Notes under the pieces: model-generated | Databases searched by the model: none | Told to the model about the DNA's origin: nothing | What the model saw: the letters and a program-made list of their open reading frames with translations, nothing else | NCBI GenBank assembly: GCA_023664685.1 | Contig: JAMPFC010000019.1 | Coordinates: 1-40,367, forward strand | Reading direction: 5' to 3' | Source: Roseburia sp. | GTDB lineage: Bacteria > Bacillota > Clostridia > Lachnospirales > Lachnospiraceae | Length of the DNA: 40,367 nucleotides | Translations under genes and position numbers: made by a program | Part shown: piece after piece, positions 24,879 to 33,386 of the stretch | How positions within the stretch are numbered: the first letter of the stretch is position 1 | Layout of the letters: every line of letters begins with the position of its first letter

Positions 24879-26597
24879 ATGAAGGTAAAAAATCATAAGT
24901 GGATCGTGTTTTTATTGATTTGCTCCCTGTTTGCAGGAATGTGGAGTGGAGGCGTGGTAAAGGGAGAGGGGGAAGAAGGCACAACGACGGTGTCGGAGAC
25001 GACAGAAGAGGGAAGGCCGGAATCAGTTAGAATCATAAAAGAGGTAACTATCAAGGGAGTGGAGCCGCCGGAAAGTATAAGCGATGCACCGAATACTCAA
25101 GAAATACAGGTAGAGACTGTTGCGGTGGAGACTGGAACTGTGGAGACTCCTTCTGTGGAGACAGTAGAGGTGGAGAAAGCGATAATAATAAAATCTACAT
25201 GGGAACCAAATGAAGATAAATCCGTGTATCGGTTATCTGTTAGTTTGGAGGCAGAGGCTGGGTATAAATTTAAAGTTCAAGGCAATAACTTAGATTTAGA
25301 TATCGTAATCAAGGATGTGAGAGGTAAAGAGATAGACTTGAAAGACAAGAATTTGGATATTCGTTTAGAAAACGGGAGGGCGGTGATTACTTGTGATTTT
25401 CAGGTTGAGCCACCAGAGCCTATAAAAATCGATGAAGTACCAATAAGTAATATTGTGATTCCGAAAGGTGGACAGTCGCTTCCAGAAGAAACACCTACTA
25501 TAGATACTAAGGGGATTGAGATATTGAAAGAGCACATAGAATGGAAGGATGAAGATGGGAAATCTATTACAGATAAACAGGCTAAATATGATACCACTTA
25601 CAAACTGTGGATTCCATTACAGGCAGAAAAAGGCTATGAGTTTCGGGACTGGCTAAAAATAACAGTAAATGATATTTTAGATAAGAATATTGCTTGGGAA
25701 CGAGATGGAAACAACAAGAACATTATAATTGTAAAAATCAAATTTACAACAGACAAGGATCTGTCATCAACCTCACCACTAGAAACACCGACTGTTACGC
25801 CGCCCGATTCGCCAAATGTTGAACCCTCGGCATCACAGGCACCAGTACCAATACTCCAACCGACCATTCCTCCAACTACCTACACCATCACTTTAGATGT
25901 CAATGGCGGAACGTTGTCTCAGAAGAGCATTACATTCACAGCAGAAACGATGAGCGGGGTTAAGCTTCCGACACCTACAAAAAAAGATTCCCTATTTCTC
26001 GGTTGGTATCAGGGAAAGAAAAGGGTGTCTCAAATTATGGAGGCAAAAGACATTTCGCTAAAAGCGCAGTGGGCGAGTGCCAAGATAACGATGAAATACT
26101 GGTCCACGATTAGTTGTGTCAAGAAGTTGAAATTAAGTTCGGATGTCAAGTTGGAAAAGATAGAATTTGACAAAAAATACAAAAAGTATTTCAAGGTTGA
26201 TCAAAAGAAGTTGACGATCAAGGGGAAGAAATATGTTAAAAAGGCGACAGTGAATTTGACGATTGACGGGAAGAAATTAGAGAAAGGTGTTACGGTTAAG
26301 ATGGAATTACCGCAACCGGAGATTAAGATTGTAAGTAAGGGAAGACCGAAAGCTTATGCTATAGGAATATACCGGACATTTAAGCTTTCTTATACATATG
26401 CTCCGGGAGCGACAAAAGCTGTTGCAGAATATTCAAAAAAGAAGAAAAAAGGCTATAAAAAATGCGGAAAAGCGTTGAATCAGTTAAAAGGTGGAAGTGC
26501 TAGCATAAGAAAGGGAACAACAATCTATATGAGAGTAACAATTTATTATGGGAAAAATGCGTCCAAGAAATCAGCGTTTGTTACCTTAAAAGGATAA
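24879..26597 (+). CDS. Secreted InlB-repeat-type surface protein
   Basis: This 572-residue protein has a signal peptide (about 1-30), a Thr/Glu/Val-rich low-complexity stretch (VETGTVETPSVETVEVE), and two beta-rich modules with matching EAGYKF and EKGYEF turns. A Pro/Thr linker (about 290-325) leads to an InlB B-repeat-like module (YTITLDVNGGTLS ... FLGWYQGKK ... LKAQW), then a Lys-rich C-terminal region. No LPxTG motif or membrane anchor is seen. Sitting between two receptor kinases of the same operon, it could be a ligand or wall component they monitor; that is inference. Base composition is visibly more AT-rich than its neighbours, which suggests separate acquisition. GTGGAG and AAAGGA precede ATG 24879. 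Confidence 0.75.
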   Translation: MKVKNHKWIVFLLICSLFAGMWSGGVVKGEGEEGTTTVSETTEEGRPESVRIIKEVTIKGVEPPESISDAPNTQEIQVETVAVETGTVETPSVETVEVEKAIIIKSTWEPNEDKSVYRLSVSLEAEAGYKFKVQGNNLDLDIVIKDVRGKEIDLKDKNLDIRLENGRAVITCDFQVEPPEPIKIDEVPISNIVIPKGGQSLPEETPTIDTKGIEILKEHIEWKDEDGKSITDKQAKYDTTYKLWIPLQAEKGYEFRDWLKITVNDILDKNIAWERDGNNKNIIIVKIKFTTDKDLSSTSPLETPTVTPPDSPNVEPSASQAPVPILQPTIPPTTYTITLDVNGGTLSQKSITFTAETMSGVKLPTPTKKDSLFLGWYQGKKRVSQIMEAKDISLKAQWASAKITMKYWSTISCVKKLKLSSDVKLEKIEFDKKYKKYFKVDQKKLTIKGKKYVKKATVNLTIDGKKLEKGVTVKMELPQPEIKIVSKGRPKAYAIGIYRTFKLSYTYAPGATKAVAEYSKKKKKGYKKCGKALNQLKGGSASIRKGTTIYMRVTIYYGKNASKKSAFVTLKG

Positions 26598-26616
26598 GAA
26601 CGAAAGGAGTTCAGCG

Positions 26617-28695
26617 ATGAAATTATGCATGGGTTGTATGAATCAGATGGAAGACCATATGTCGGTATGTCCTTATTGTGGGTTTAATGAGGCAGAGCTG
26701 CGGCAGGAATCTTATTATCTGGCGCCGGGAACGGTAGTAGGTGGTAAGTATATCGTCGGAAAGGCGATGAGTTACGGAGGATATACCGTTACTTACTTAG
26801 GAATGGATGCAGAGAAAAATCGCAAGGTCATGATAAAGGAGTATTTGCCGAGTGATTTTTCGACGCGTTCCGAAGGAGATAGCGAGGTCACGATTTACTC
26901 AGGAGATGCACAAGAGCAGTTTGAGCAGGGACTGACGACATTTCTCAACGAGGCAAATCGAATCCAACAGCTGCATAATCCAAGGGGAATTATGCAAGTG
27001 TATGATTGTGTGGCAGAAAATGATACTGGTTATGTGATTTCCGAATATTTGGAAGGAAAGACACTCAAACAGATCATGGCAGAGGGAAAGCGTTTCTCAC
27101 CACAGGAGGCAAAAGATTTTATCTGCCAAATTCTCGAGGGCTTGCGTCAGGTTCATCCGCTGGATATTATTCACTGTGATATTGCACCGGAGACAATCTT
27201 TGTGACCAATATGGGAGAAATCAAGCTTCTGGATTTTGGTGCGACCAGATATGTCACGACAGCAAATTCCAAGAGCCTTGCCATCATTTTAAAGCAGGGC
27301 TATGCACCCGAAGAGCAGTACCGCAGTCAGGGGGTGCGCGGACCGTGGACGGACGTATATGCGCTAGGGGCAGTCATGTACCATATGATCACGGGCGTGG
27401 TTCCGCTGGAATCGGTTGACCGTGCCTTGGTCGATGAACTGAAAGAACCGTCGAAGTTGGGAATACAGATTCCGCCCAACATGGAAAATGCACTCATGAA
27501 TGCCTTGAATGTATATCAGGCAGAGCGTACGCCGTCGGCGGAAGTGTTCTATCAGGAACTGAACAGTCCGCAAGTACAGCGCATCCAAGTAAAAAAGAAA
27601 AAATACGAGACCGGAAAATTCCCGACTTGGGCAAAAGTTCTTGTGGCAGGGCTGCTTTGCGTCGTTGTGGCAGGAGGAGTAATCATCGTGATGAGTTCGG
27701 GGGAACACAAAAATGTAGGTGCTGATTCTAAGGTGGCAAAGGCAGAATCGGTTCTCGGAATGAGCGAAACAGATGCAAATGAGAAATTGAAACAAAACGA
27801 AATTACGTTTGAGGCAAATGAAGTTATTTTTGACAAGTCGGTCAAAGATGGCAGTGAAATCTTGACGCAGGAACCGGCTGCCGGGGAAGCAGTTTCGGAT
27901 GGGATGATCAAGGGAACGGTTCTCAGCAGTGAAAAATGCATGTATGATGAACTGCTTGACCAAAAGGATAATGTCTATTCGCTGGCAGAAAATTTTGGGA
28001 TTGATAAATCGCAGCTGCAACCGTCAGAAGAAAAGGATGCCTCGGATAAAAGTAAAAAATTTCAAAACCTTTATGGGGTTATCTTGAACGACGGAACAAA
28101 ATTGAACCTGAAAGACTTGGAAAAGAGGGAAAAAGACAACGCCATATTGGAGTTATCGGATGTTCAGACAGTTACATATTATACCAGTCCGTATTTGTAT
28201 AAAAAGAAACTTGGCAATTATGTCGGGCAGAATATTTCCCAAGTGTCATTCACCAGTTACACTGCGGGTAAGAACGGAGCGAGAAAAAAAGCAGGAACAG
28301 GGACACCGACATGCGACAGCAGGTACTATTCCTTTGACAAAGAAAAAGGAGATATCGTAAAGCAGAATGTAAAGCCGGGCAAGACTTACGATGCCTCAAA
28401 AATGGAGGGCGCACTTTTTGTCACAGTAAAAGAGCGGTTATATCGTCAGGAAAGTGAGACAGCGGATGCGCTGATCAAACGATTGAAGGACAGGGGATTT
28501 AATGTAAAGGAAAACGGTAGTGGTTCGGAAGTTGATTCGGTCACAGTAAGCGGTGAAGGCGGCGCAAAATATTTTACAAAAAGCGATAAGGTTACGGTTA
28601 CAAGGAAAGAGAAAGTCGTTTCATCAGAAAGCCGAAGTAGTAATAATTCATCAAATACTACAAAGAAAACTCAGCCGAATAACCCCCTCAACTAA
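26617..28695 (+). CDS. Transmembrane kinase-like protein, probable pseudokinase, PASTA-like ectodomain
   Basis: This 692-residue protein has zinc ribbon CMGC ... CPYCG and a kinase-like domain that departs from the consensus. The glycine loop is AMSYGGYTVTY (first Gly replaced), the HRD is His-Cys-Asp188, and the metal-binding Asn is Thr193 (DIAPETIF instead of DIAPDNIF). Lys74 and Asp232-codon Asp206-Phe-Gly are kept. Loss of the Asn suggests weak or no phosphotransfer. One helix at about 341-361 precedes an ectodomain beginning with a PASTA-like module (AESVLGMSETDANEKLKQNE ... TQEPAAGEAVSDG) and further repeats. That ectodomain is nearly identical to that of the next kinase, including 491 bp of identical DNA. 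It may form mixed dimers with the active kinase. Confidence 0.82.
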   Translation: MKLCMGCMNQMEDHMSVCPYCGFNEAELRQESYYLAPGTVVGGKYIVGKAMSYGGYTVTYLGMDAEKNRKVMIKEYLPSDFSTRSEGDSEVTIYSGDAQEQFEQGLTTFLNEANRIQQLHNPRGIMQVYDCVAENDTGYVISEYLEGKTLKQIMAEGKRFSPQEAKDFICQILEGLRQVHPLDIIHCDIAPETIFVTNMGEIKLLDFGATRYVTTANSKSLAIILKQGYAPEEQYRSQGVRGPWTDVYALGAVMYHMITGVVPLESVDRALVDELKEPSKLGIQIPPNMENALMNALNVYQAERTPSAEVFYQELNSPQVQRIQVKKKKYETGKFPTWAKVLVAGLLCVVVAGGVIIVMSSGEHKNVGADSKVAKAESVLGMSETDANEKLKQNEITFEANEVIFDKSVKDGSEILTQEPAAGEAVSDGMIKGTVLSSEKCMYDELLDQKDNVYSLAENFGIDKSQLQPSEEKDASDKSKKFQNLYGVILNDGTKLNLKDLEKREKDNAILELSDVQTVTYYTSPYLYKKKLGNYVGQNISQVSFTSYTAGKNGARKKAGTGTPTCDSRYYSFDKEKGDIVKQNVKPGKTYDASKMEGALFVTVKERLYRQESETADALIKRLKDRGFNVKENGSGSEVDSVTVSGEGGAKYFTKSDKVTVTRKEKVVSSESRSSNNSSNTTKKTQPNNPLN
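27835..28325 (+). repeat. Gene-conversion tract, copy 1 (ectodomain of 26617 gene)
   Basis: Reading base by base, I find no difference between 27835-28325 and 29966-30456 (offset 2131). The similarity continues with scattered changes to about 28590. The kinase halves of the two genes are far more diverged, so the tract was probably copied recently rather than being kept by selection alone. Confidence 0.8.
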
Positions 28696-28711
28696 GAAAA
28701 GGAGGCACACC

Positions 28712-30823
28712 ATGAATTTTTGCTATAGCTGCATGAGGCAGCTCCCTAATCAAAAATTGAATACATGCCCATACTGTGGGGAGATGCTGAATCGTCCCGC
28801 AGCAGTGCCGGATGTGCTGCCACAGGGGACGCCCCTGCAGGGCAAATTCGTCATAGGCAGGCTGTTGGGAGCCGGCGGCTTTGGCAATACCTATATCGGA
28901 TGGAATCATGTGCTGTCATGTCGTGTGGCAATCAAGGAATTTTTTCCACGGTACATGTCAAAACGAGGTGCGGATGGAAGGACCATTTCCATTTCGGATG
29001 TGACCTTAAGGAGCCGGTACGAGCAGAGTCTGCGGAGCTTTTTGGAAGAGGCAAGAAGTCTTGCCGAACTCGGCAGTGTTCCCGGCATACCGGATGTGTA
29101 CGGATATTTTGAGGAAAATGGAACGGGCTATATCGTGATGGAATATCTCGAGGGGATTACGGTCAAGCAGCTACTCAAAGATTCTGGAGGAAAACTCAAC
29201 TATGAATGGAGCCGCCAGATCATGCTTTCTGTTTTGTATACATTAAAAGAGATTCACCGGCGCGGCATCTTGCATCGGGATATCGCTCCAGACAATATCA
29301 TGATAACCAGTGAGGGAATCATCAAGCTAATTGATTTTGGTGTTGCCAAAAAGTGGCTTGACGACGCAGAGGATCCAGTCATCATGCTAAAAGAAGGCTA
29401 TTCGCCGCCTGAGCAGTACGCAAGAGGCGCAGCTCAGGGAGTATACACGGATTTATATTCCGTGGCAGCTACTTTTTATCATATGCTGACAGGAGAAAAA
29501 CCACCGGGCGCACGGATACGCATGGGGCAGGACATGCTGCCGCCGCTGTCGTCTTATGGAGTCCAAATACCAAAGCCGGCAGAAATGGCGATCATGATGT
29601 GCCTGTATCTCCAACCGGAATATCGCCTTGGAAGTGCCGAAGAATTTATGACAGCACTGCAAGGCAGGGATTTTAAACCGATCGTGGAGTTGAAACAGCG
29701 GGTGGACAGTGTCGGTGAGAAAAAGCCAGAGAAGAAAAACTGGGAATTTCCGCTAGCTGGGAAGATTGCAAGCATGCTATTTTTGGCAGCGGTCGTCGCG
29801 GCAGGAGTAATAATCGTTATGCCAAATCGGTCTGAACATAGAAATATAGACAGTGATTCCAATGTGGCAAAGGCGGAGTCGGTTCTCGGAATGAGCGAGA
29901 CAGATGCGAATGAGAAACTGAAAGAAAACGAAGTTACGTTTGAGCCAAATGAGGTTATTTTCGATAAGTCGGTCAAAGATGGCAGTGAAATCTTGACGCA
30001 GGAACCGGCTGCCGGGGAAGCAGTTTCGGATGGGATGATCAAGGGAACGGTTCTCAGCAGTGAAAAATGCATGTATGATGAACTGCTTGACCAAAAGGAT
30101 AATGTCTATTCGCTGGCAGAAAATTTTGGGATTGATAAATCGCAGCTGCAACCGTCAGAAGAAAAGGATGCCTCGGATAAAAGTAAAAAATTTCAAAACC
30201 TTTATGGGGTTATCTTGAACGACGGAACAAAATTGAACCTGAAAGACTTGGAAAAGAGGGAAAAAGACAACGCCATATTGGAGTTATCGGATGTTCAGAC
30301 AGTTACATATTATACCAGTCCGTATTTGTATAAAAAGAAACTTGGCAATTATGTCGGGCAGAATATTTCCCAAGTGTCATTCACCAGTTACACTGCGGGT
30401 AAGAACGGAGCGAGAAAAAAAGCAGGAACAGGGACACCGACATGCGACAGCAGGTATTATTCCTTTGAGAAAGAGAAAGGGGATATCGTAAAGCAGAATG
30501 TAAAGGCGGGCAAGACTTACGATGCCTCAAAAATGGAGGGCGCACTTTTTGTCACGATAAAAGAGCGGTTATATCGTCAGGAAAGTGAGACAGCAGATGC
30601 GCTGATCAAACGATTGAAAGATAGGGGATTTAAGGTAAAGGAAAAAGGCAGTGGTTCGGAAGTCGCCTCGGTCACAGTAAGCGGTAAGGGTGGTGCAAAA
30701 TATTTCACAAAAAGCGATGCGGTTACGGTTATGAGGAAAGAAAAAGTAGTGCCGAAAGCGACAAAAAAACCAAAATCACAGTCGAAACCGTCAGATCAGC
30801 TAATGGCGGCATCGTTTGATTGA
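28712..30823 (+). CDS. Transmembrane Ser/Thr kinase with PASTA-like ectodomain
   Basis: This 703-residue protein has zinc ribbon CYSC ... CPYCG and an intact Hanks kinase: GAGGFGNTY, Lys75 (VAIKEFF), HRD Asp190 with APDN, Asp208-Phe-Gly and YSPPEQY. One helix at about 350-370 leads to an ectodomain with a PASTA-like first module (ESVLGMSETDANEKLKENE) and later repeats of the same kind. PASTA domains bind peptidoglycan fragments in PknB/PrkC; here the match is by pattern only. I choose ATG 28712, which follows AAAAGGAGG; the longer in-frame start at 28553 lies inside the previous gene. It shares its ectodomain with the probable pseudokinase upstream. Confidence 0.88.
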   Translation: MNFCYSCMRQLPNQKLNTCPYCGEMLNRPAAVPDVLPQGTPLQGKFVIGRLLGAGGFGNTYIGWNHVLSCRVAIKEFFPRYMSKRGADGRTISISDVTLRSRYEQSLRSFLEEARSLAELGSVPGIPDVYGYFEENGTGYIVMEYLEGITVKQLLKDSGGKLNYEWSRQIMLSVLYTLKEIHRRGILHRDIAPDNIMITSEGIIKLIDFGVAKKWLDDAEDPVIMLKEGYSPPEQYARGAAQGVYTDLYSVAATFYHMLTGEKPPGARIRMGQDMLPPLSSYGVQIPKPAEMAIMMCLYLQPEYRLGSAEEFMTALQGRDFKPIVELKQRVDSVGEKKPEKKNWEFPLAGKIASMLFLAAVVAAGVIIVMPNRSEHRNIDSDSNVAKAESVLGMSETDANEKLKENEVTFEPNEVIFDKSVKDGSEILTQEPAAGEAVSDGMIKGTVLSSEKCMYDELLDQKDNVYSLAENFGIDKSQLQPSEEKDASDKSKKFQNLYGVILNDGTKLNLKDLEKREKDNAILELSDVQTVTYYTSPYLYKKKLGNYVGQNISQVSFTSYTAGKNGARKKAGTGTPTCDSRYYSFEKEKGDIVKQNVKAGKTYDASKMEGALFVTIKERLYRQESETADALIKRLKDRGFKVKEKGSGSEVASVTVSGKGGAKYFTKSDAVTVMRKEKVVPKATKKPKSQSKPSDQLMAASFD
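29966..30456 (+). repeat. Gene-conversion tract, copy 2 (ectodomain of 28712 gene)
   Basis: Partner of 27835-28325, identical over 491 bp as far as I can read. The direct orientation and 2131-bp period mean that recombination between the copies would delete one ectodomain-kinase unit and make a hybrid gene. Confidence 0.8.
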
Positions 30824-30840
30824 TAAGAGAGGTTGCATTT

Positions 30841-32229
30841 ATGAAAGACAGGATGTGTTATAGCTGCATGCAGCAGATAAAAGATGAGCGTGCGGACGTG
30901 TGTCCGGCATGCGGTGCTGCGCTGAGACAGTCCGAGCCGAATCCCCGGTATCTTCGGGAGGGTACGGTTCTTCAGGGAAAATTCATCATAGGAAAACCGC
31001 TAGGGGCGGGCGGTTTTGGCAATACCTACATCGGATGGAACCAAGTGCTTCTCTGCCGGGTGGCGATTAAGGAATACTATCCCGGGGAGATTTCCGGGCG
31101 GGATGCGGATGGCGTCACCGTGACGGTGTCCGAGCAGACGATGAAGACCCGCTTTCAGTCAGGACTGAAACAGTTTTTGGAAGAGGCAAGGAACGTAGCG
31201 AATCTCCAACACATCAAGGGCGTCGTATCGATCTACAATTTTTTTGAGGAAAATGGAACCGGTTACATTGTCATGGAATACCTCGAAGGGATGGATGTGA
31301 AGACAATTCTGAAAAAGCGGGGAGACCGTCCGGATTATGAGTGGAACAGGCGTATCATATTGACTGTGCTGCATACGCTGCGTGAAATACACAAGCAGGG
31401 GGTTCTTCACCGGGACATTGCTCCGGACAATATTTTTGTCACGAACGAGGGTGTGATCAAGCTGATTGATTTTGGGGCGGCAAAGCACGAATCGGATTTT
31501 GGCAAAATACAGTCAGAAATTGTCTTGAAGGTTGGTTATGCGCCGATCGAGCAGTACAGCCGGACAGCGAGGCAGGGACCCTATACGGATCTGTATGCGG
31601 TAGCGGCATTATTTTACCGTCTGCTTACAGGAGTTAAACCGCCGCCGGCAAACGAACGAAAAAAGGAAGATACTCTGAAACCACCGTCTGAACTTGGAGT
31701 CAGCATTCCAGAGCAGGCAGAGATGGCGATCATGGTCTGTCTGAATATTGAACCGAAGTACCGTCTGCAGTCGGCCGGGGAATTTATGGAGGCGCTCGAT
31801 GGGCTTGCGTTTGTCCCGGTCTATGAACCAGAGTGGATTTTGCCGCCGGAGCCGAAAGAGAGGGGCAGACTGAGTACGGGAAAGAAAGCGCTGATCGTAT
31901 TGCTGCTGATCTGCTTGCTCGGAGGCGGCATCGGTGCTGGGGTGGTGCTGTTTGGACAGCGGAATCAAGCGGTACATGGGATTCAGGATGCCACAGAACG
32001 GTTTGCGATGCCGGATTGTTCGGTGATGGACCGTGAGGAGGCAGTACAGTATTTTCAAGAAAAGAATATTCCGGTCGCCATTCACGAGGAATATTCCGAA
32101 AATGTGGGACAGGGCGGATTTATCTCACAGAGTGTAGAAAAAGGAACGCTTCTCAGCGAGGGCGAACCGGAACAGATCATACTTACATACTCACTTGGCA
32201 GAGACCCGGGGAAGGATTCAGGAGGATAA
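30841..32229 (+). CDS. Transmembrane Ser/Thr kinase with one PASTA-like module
   Basis: This 462-residue protein has zinc ribbon CYSC ... CPACG and an intact kinase domain: GAGGFGNTY, Lys77 (VAIKEYY), HRD Asp192 with APDN, Asp210-Phe-Gly and YAPIEQY. One helix at about 355-378 is followed by a single small ectodomain of about 70 residues that reads like a PASTA unit (MPDCSVMDREEAVQYFQEKN ... ISQSVEKGTLLSEGE). ATG 30841 is chosen with GAGAGG upstream; a TTG 21 nt earlier overlaps the previous stop. The kinase half is closest to that of the preceding gene, so these arose by tandem duplication. Confidence 0.9.
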   Translation: MKDRMCYSCMQQIKDERADVCPACGAALRQSEPNPRYLREGTVLQGKFIIGKPLGAGGFGNTYIGWNQVLLCRVAIKEYYPGEISGRDADGVTVTVSEQTMKTRFQSGLKQFLEEARNVANLQHIKGVVSIYNFFEENGTGYIVMEYLEGMDVKTILKKRGDRPDYEWNRRIILTVLHTLREIHKQGVLHRDIAPDNIFVTNEGVIKLIDFGAAKHESDFGKIQSEIVLKVGYAPIEQYSRTARQGPYTDLYAVAALFYRLLTGVKPPPANERKKEDTLKPPSELGVSIPEQAEMAIMVCLNIEPKYRLQSAGEFMEALDGLAFVPVYEPEWILPPEPKERGRLSTGKKALIVLLLICLLGGGIGAGVVLFGQRNQAVHGIQDATERFAMPDCSVMDREEAVQYFQEKNIPVAIHEEYSENVGQGGFISQSVEKGTLLSEGEPEQIILTYSLGRDPGKDSGG

Positions 32230-32231
32230 AG

Positions 32232-33386
32232 ATGGCGAAAAAGCTAGTAGACCCCAACAAATTGTGTCTGGGGTGCATGGAAGGGCTGGAGATGCCCGGT
32301 CAGAGATGCCCGCACTGTGGCTTCTCTGCACAGGAATACAAACAGGTAAAAAACAGCTTGCCGCTATATGAAATATTGAACGGAAAGTATCTGGTCGGCA
32401 GGGTGATCGGCGTCGGAGGATTCGGCATCACTTATATTGGCTGGGATTTTTATCAGGGAAAGAAAGTCTGCATCAAAGAATATTTTCCGAGAGGTGTGGC
32501 GGCGCGTCTGACCGAAGAAGAAAAAGCAGTACAGGGCGAGGTGTCGATTCAGTATAGCGTGGATGTCTATACGCAGAATACGGTGCAGGCGAGAAATGCT
32601 TATGTGCATGGCTTGGAGACGTATATAAAAGAGGCACAGACTTTGTCCGGGTTTTTCTCTATGCCGGGGATCGTGTCTGTCCGGGATTTTTTCTATGGAA
32701 ATAAGACCGCTTATATCGTAATGGAGTTTATCGAAGGAATCAACCTCAAACAGTATGTCAAAAAATGTGGGGGAAAACTACCCCCGGAGAGATTATTTCC
32801 GCTTTTGAAAGACGTCCTGCGGGCGCTGCATGAGGTGCATCAGGCAGGGATCATCCACCGTGACATCAGCCCCGACAATATGATGATGTCCGCAGACGGC
32901 AAGATAAAGCTGATCGATTTTGGGGCGGCAAAAAGCTTTAGTAATGGAGGGGATAGTGCTGTTCTTCTCAAGCATGGCTATGCACCGGTAGAACAGTATG
33001 ATAAGTACGGAGACCAAGGACCTTGGACGGATATATACAGCATTTGTGCAAGTATTTATTATCTTCTTAGCGGAAAGAAACTTCCTAGCGCACTCGACAG
33101 GCAGAGGCAGGATACCGTGCAGCTTTTACAGGTTATGGGCGTTCCGGTATCGGAGGAGCAGGATGCTGTGATCCAAAAAGGCTTAAATATATATAAAGAA
33201 GACCGTTATCAGAATATCGCAGAGTTTTTTCAGGCGTTATATGGAGAGCCTGTCGCAGCGCCACTAATGGCACCAGTGCCAACAATGTCAGCACAAGAAG
33301 CGGCACGGAAATATTTGGAGGAACAGATGAAAAAGCAGCGGAAGGAACAGGAGGGAATACAACATGGAGAGACTGACAACCTGTAA
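32232..33386 (+). CDS. Soluble zinc-ribbon Ser/Thr kinase
   Basis: This 384-residue protein has zinc ribbon CLGC ... CPHCG and a complete kinase domain: GVGGFGITY, Lys82 (VCIKEYF), HRD Asp211 with SPDN, Asp229-Phe-Gly and YAPVEQY. After the kinase fold there is only a short charged, helix-prone tail (AARKYLEEQMKKQRKEQEG), and no membrane helix, so it should act in the cytoplasm. An extra insertion between Lys82 and helix C (about residues 90-125) is longer than in the sister kinases. GGAGG lies just before ATG 32232. It overlaps the next kinase gene by 23 nt, so the two are probably made together. Confidence 0.9.
   Translation: MAKKLVDPNKLCLGCMEGLEMPGQRCPHCGFSAQEYKQVKNSLPLYEILNGKYLVGRVIGVGGFGITYIGWDFYQGKKVCIKEYFPRGVAARLTEEEKAVQGEVSIQYSVDVYTQNTVQARNAYVHGLETYIKEAQTLSGFFSMPGIVSVRDFFYGNKTAYIVMEFIEGINLKQYVKKCGGKLPPERLFPLLKDVLRALHEVHQAGIIHRDISPDNMMMSADGKIKLIDFGAAKSFSNGGDSAVLLKHGYAPVEQYDKYGDQGPWTDIYSICASIYYLLSGKKLPSALDRQRQDTVQLLQVMGVPVSEEQDAVIQKGLNIYKEDRYQNIAEFFQALYGEPVAAPLMAPVPTMSAQEAARKYLEEQMKKQRKEQEGIQHGETDNL

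Noticed and set aside
27364-28020. Minus-strand 218-codon frame opposite the 26617 kinase gene
   Set aside because: Antisense shadow; its twin opposite the 28712 gene exists only because the DNA is duplicated.
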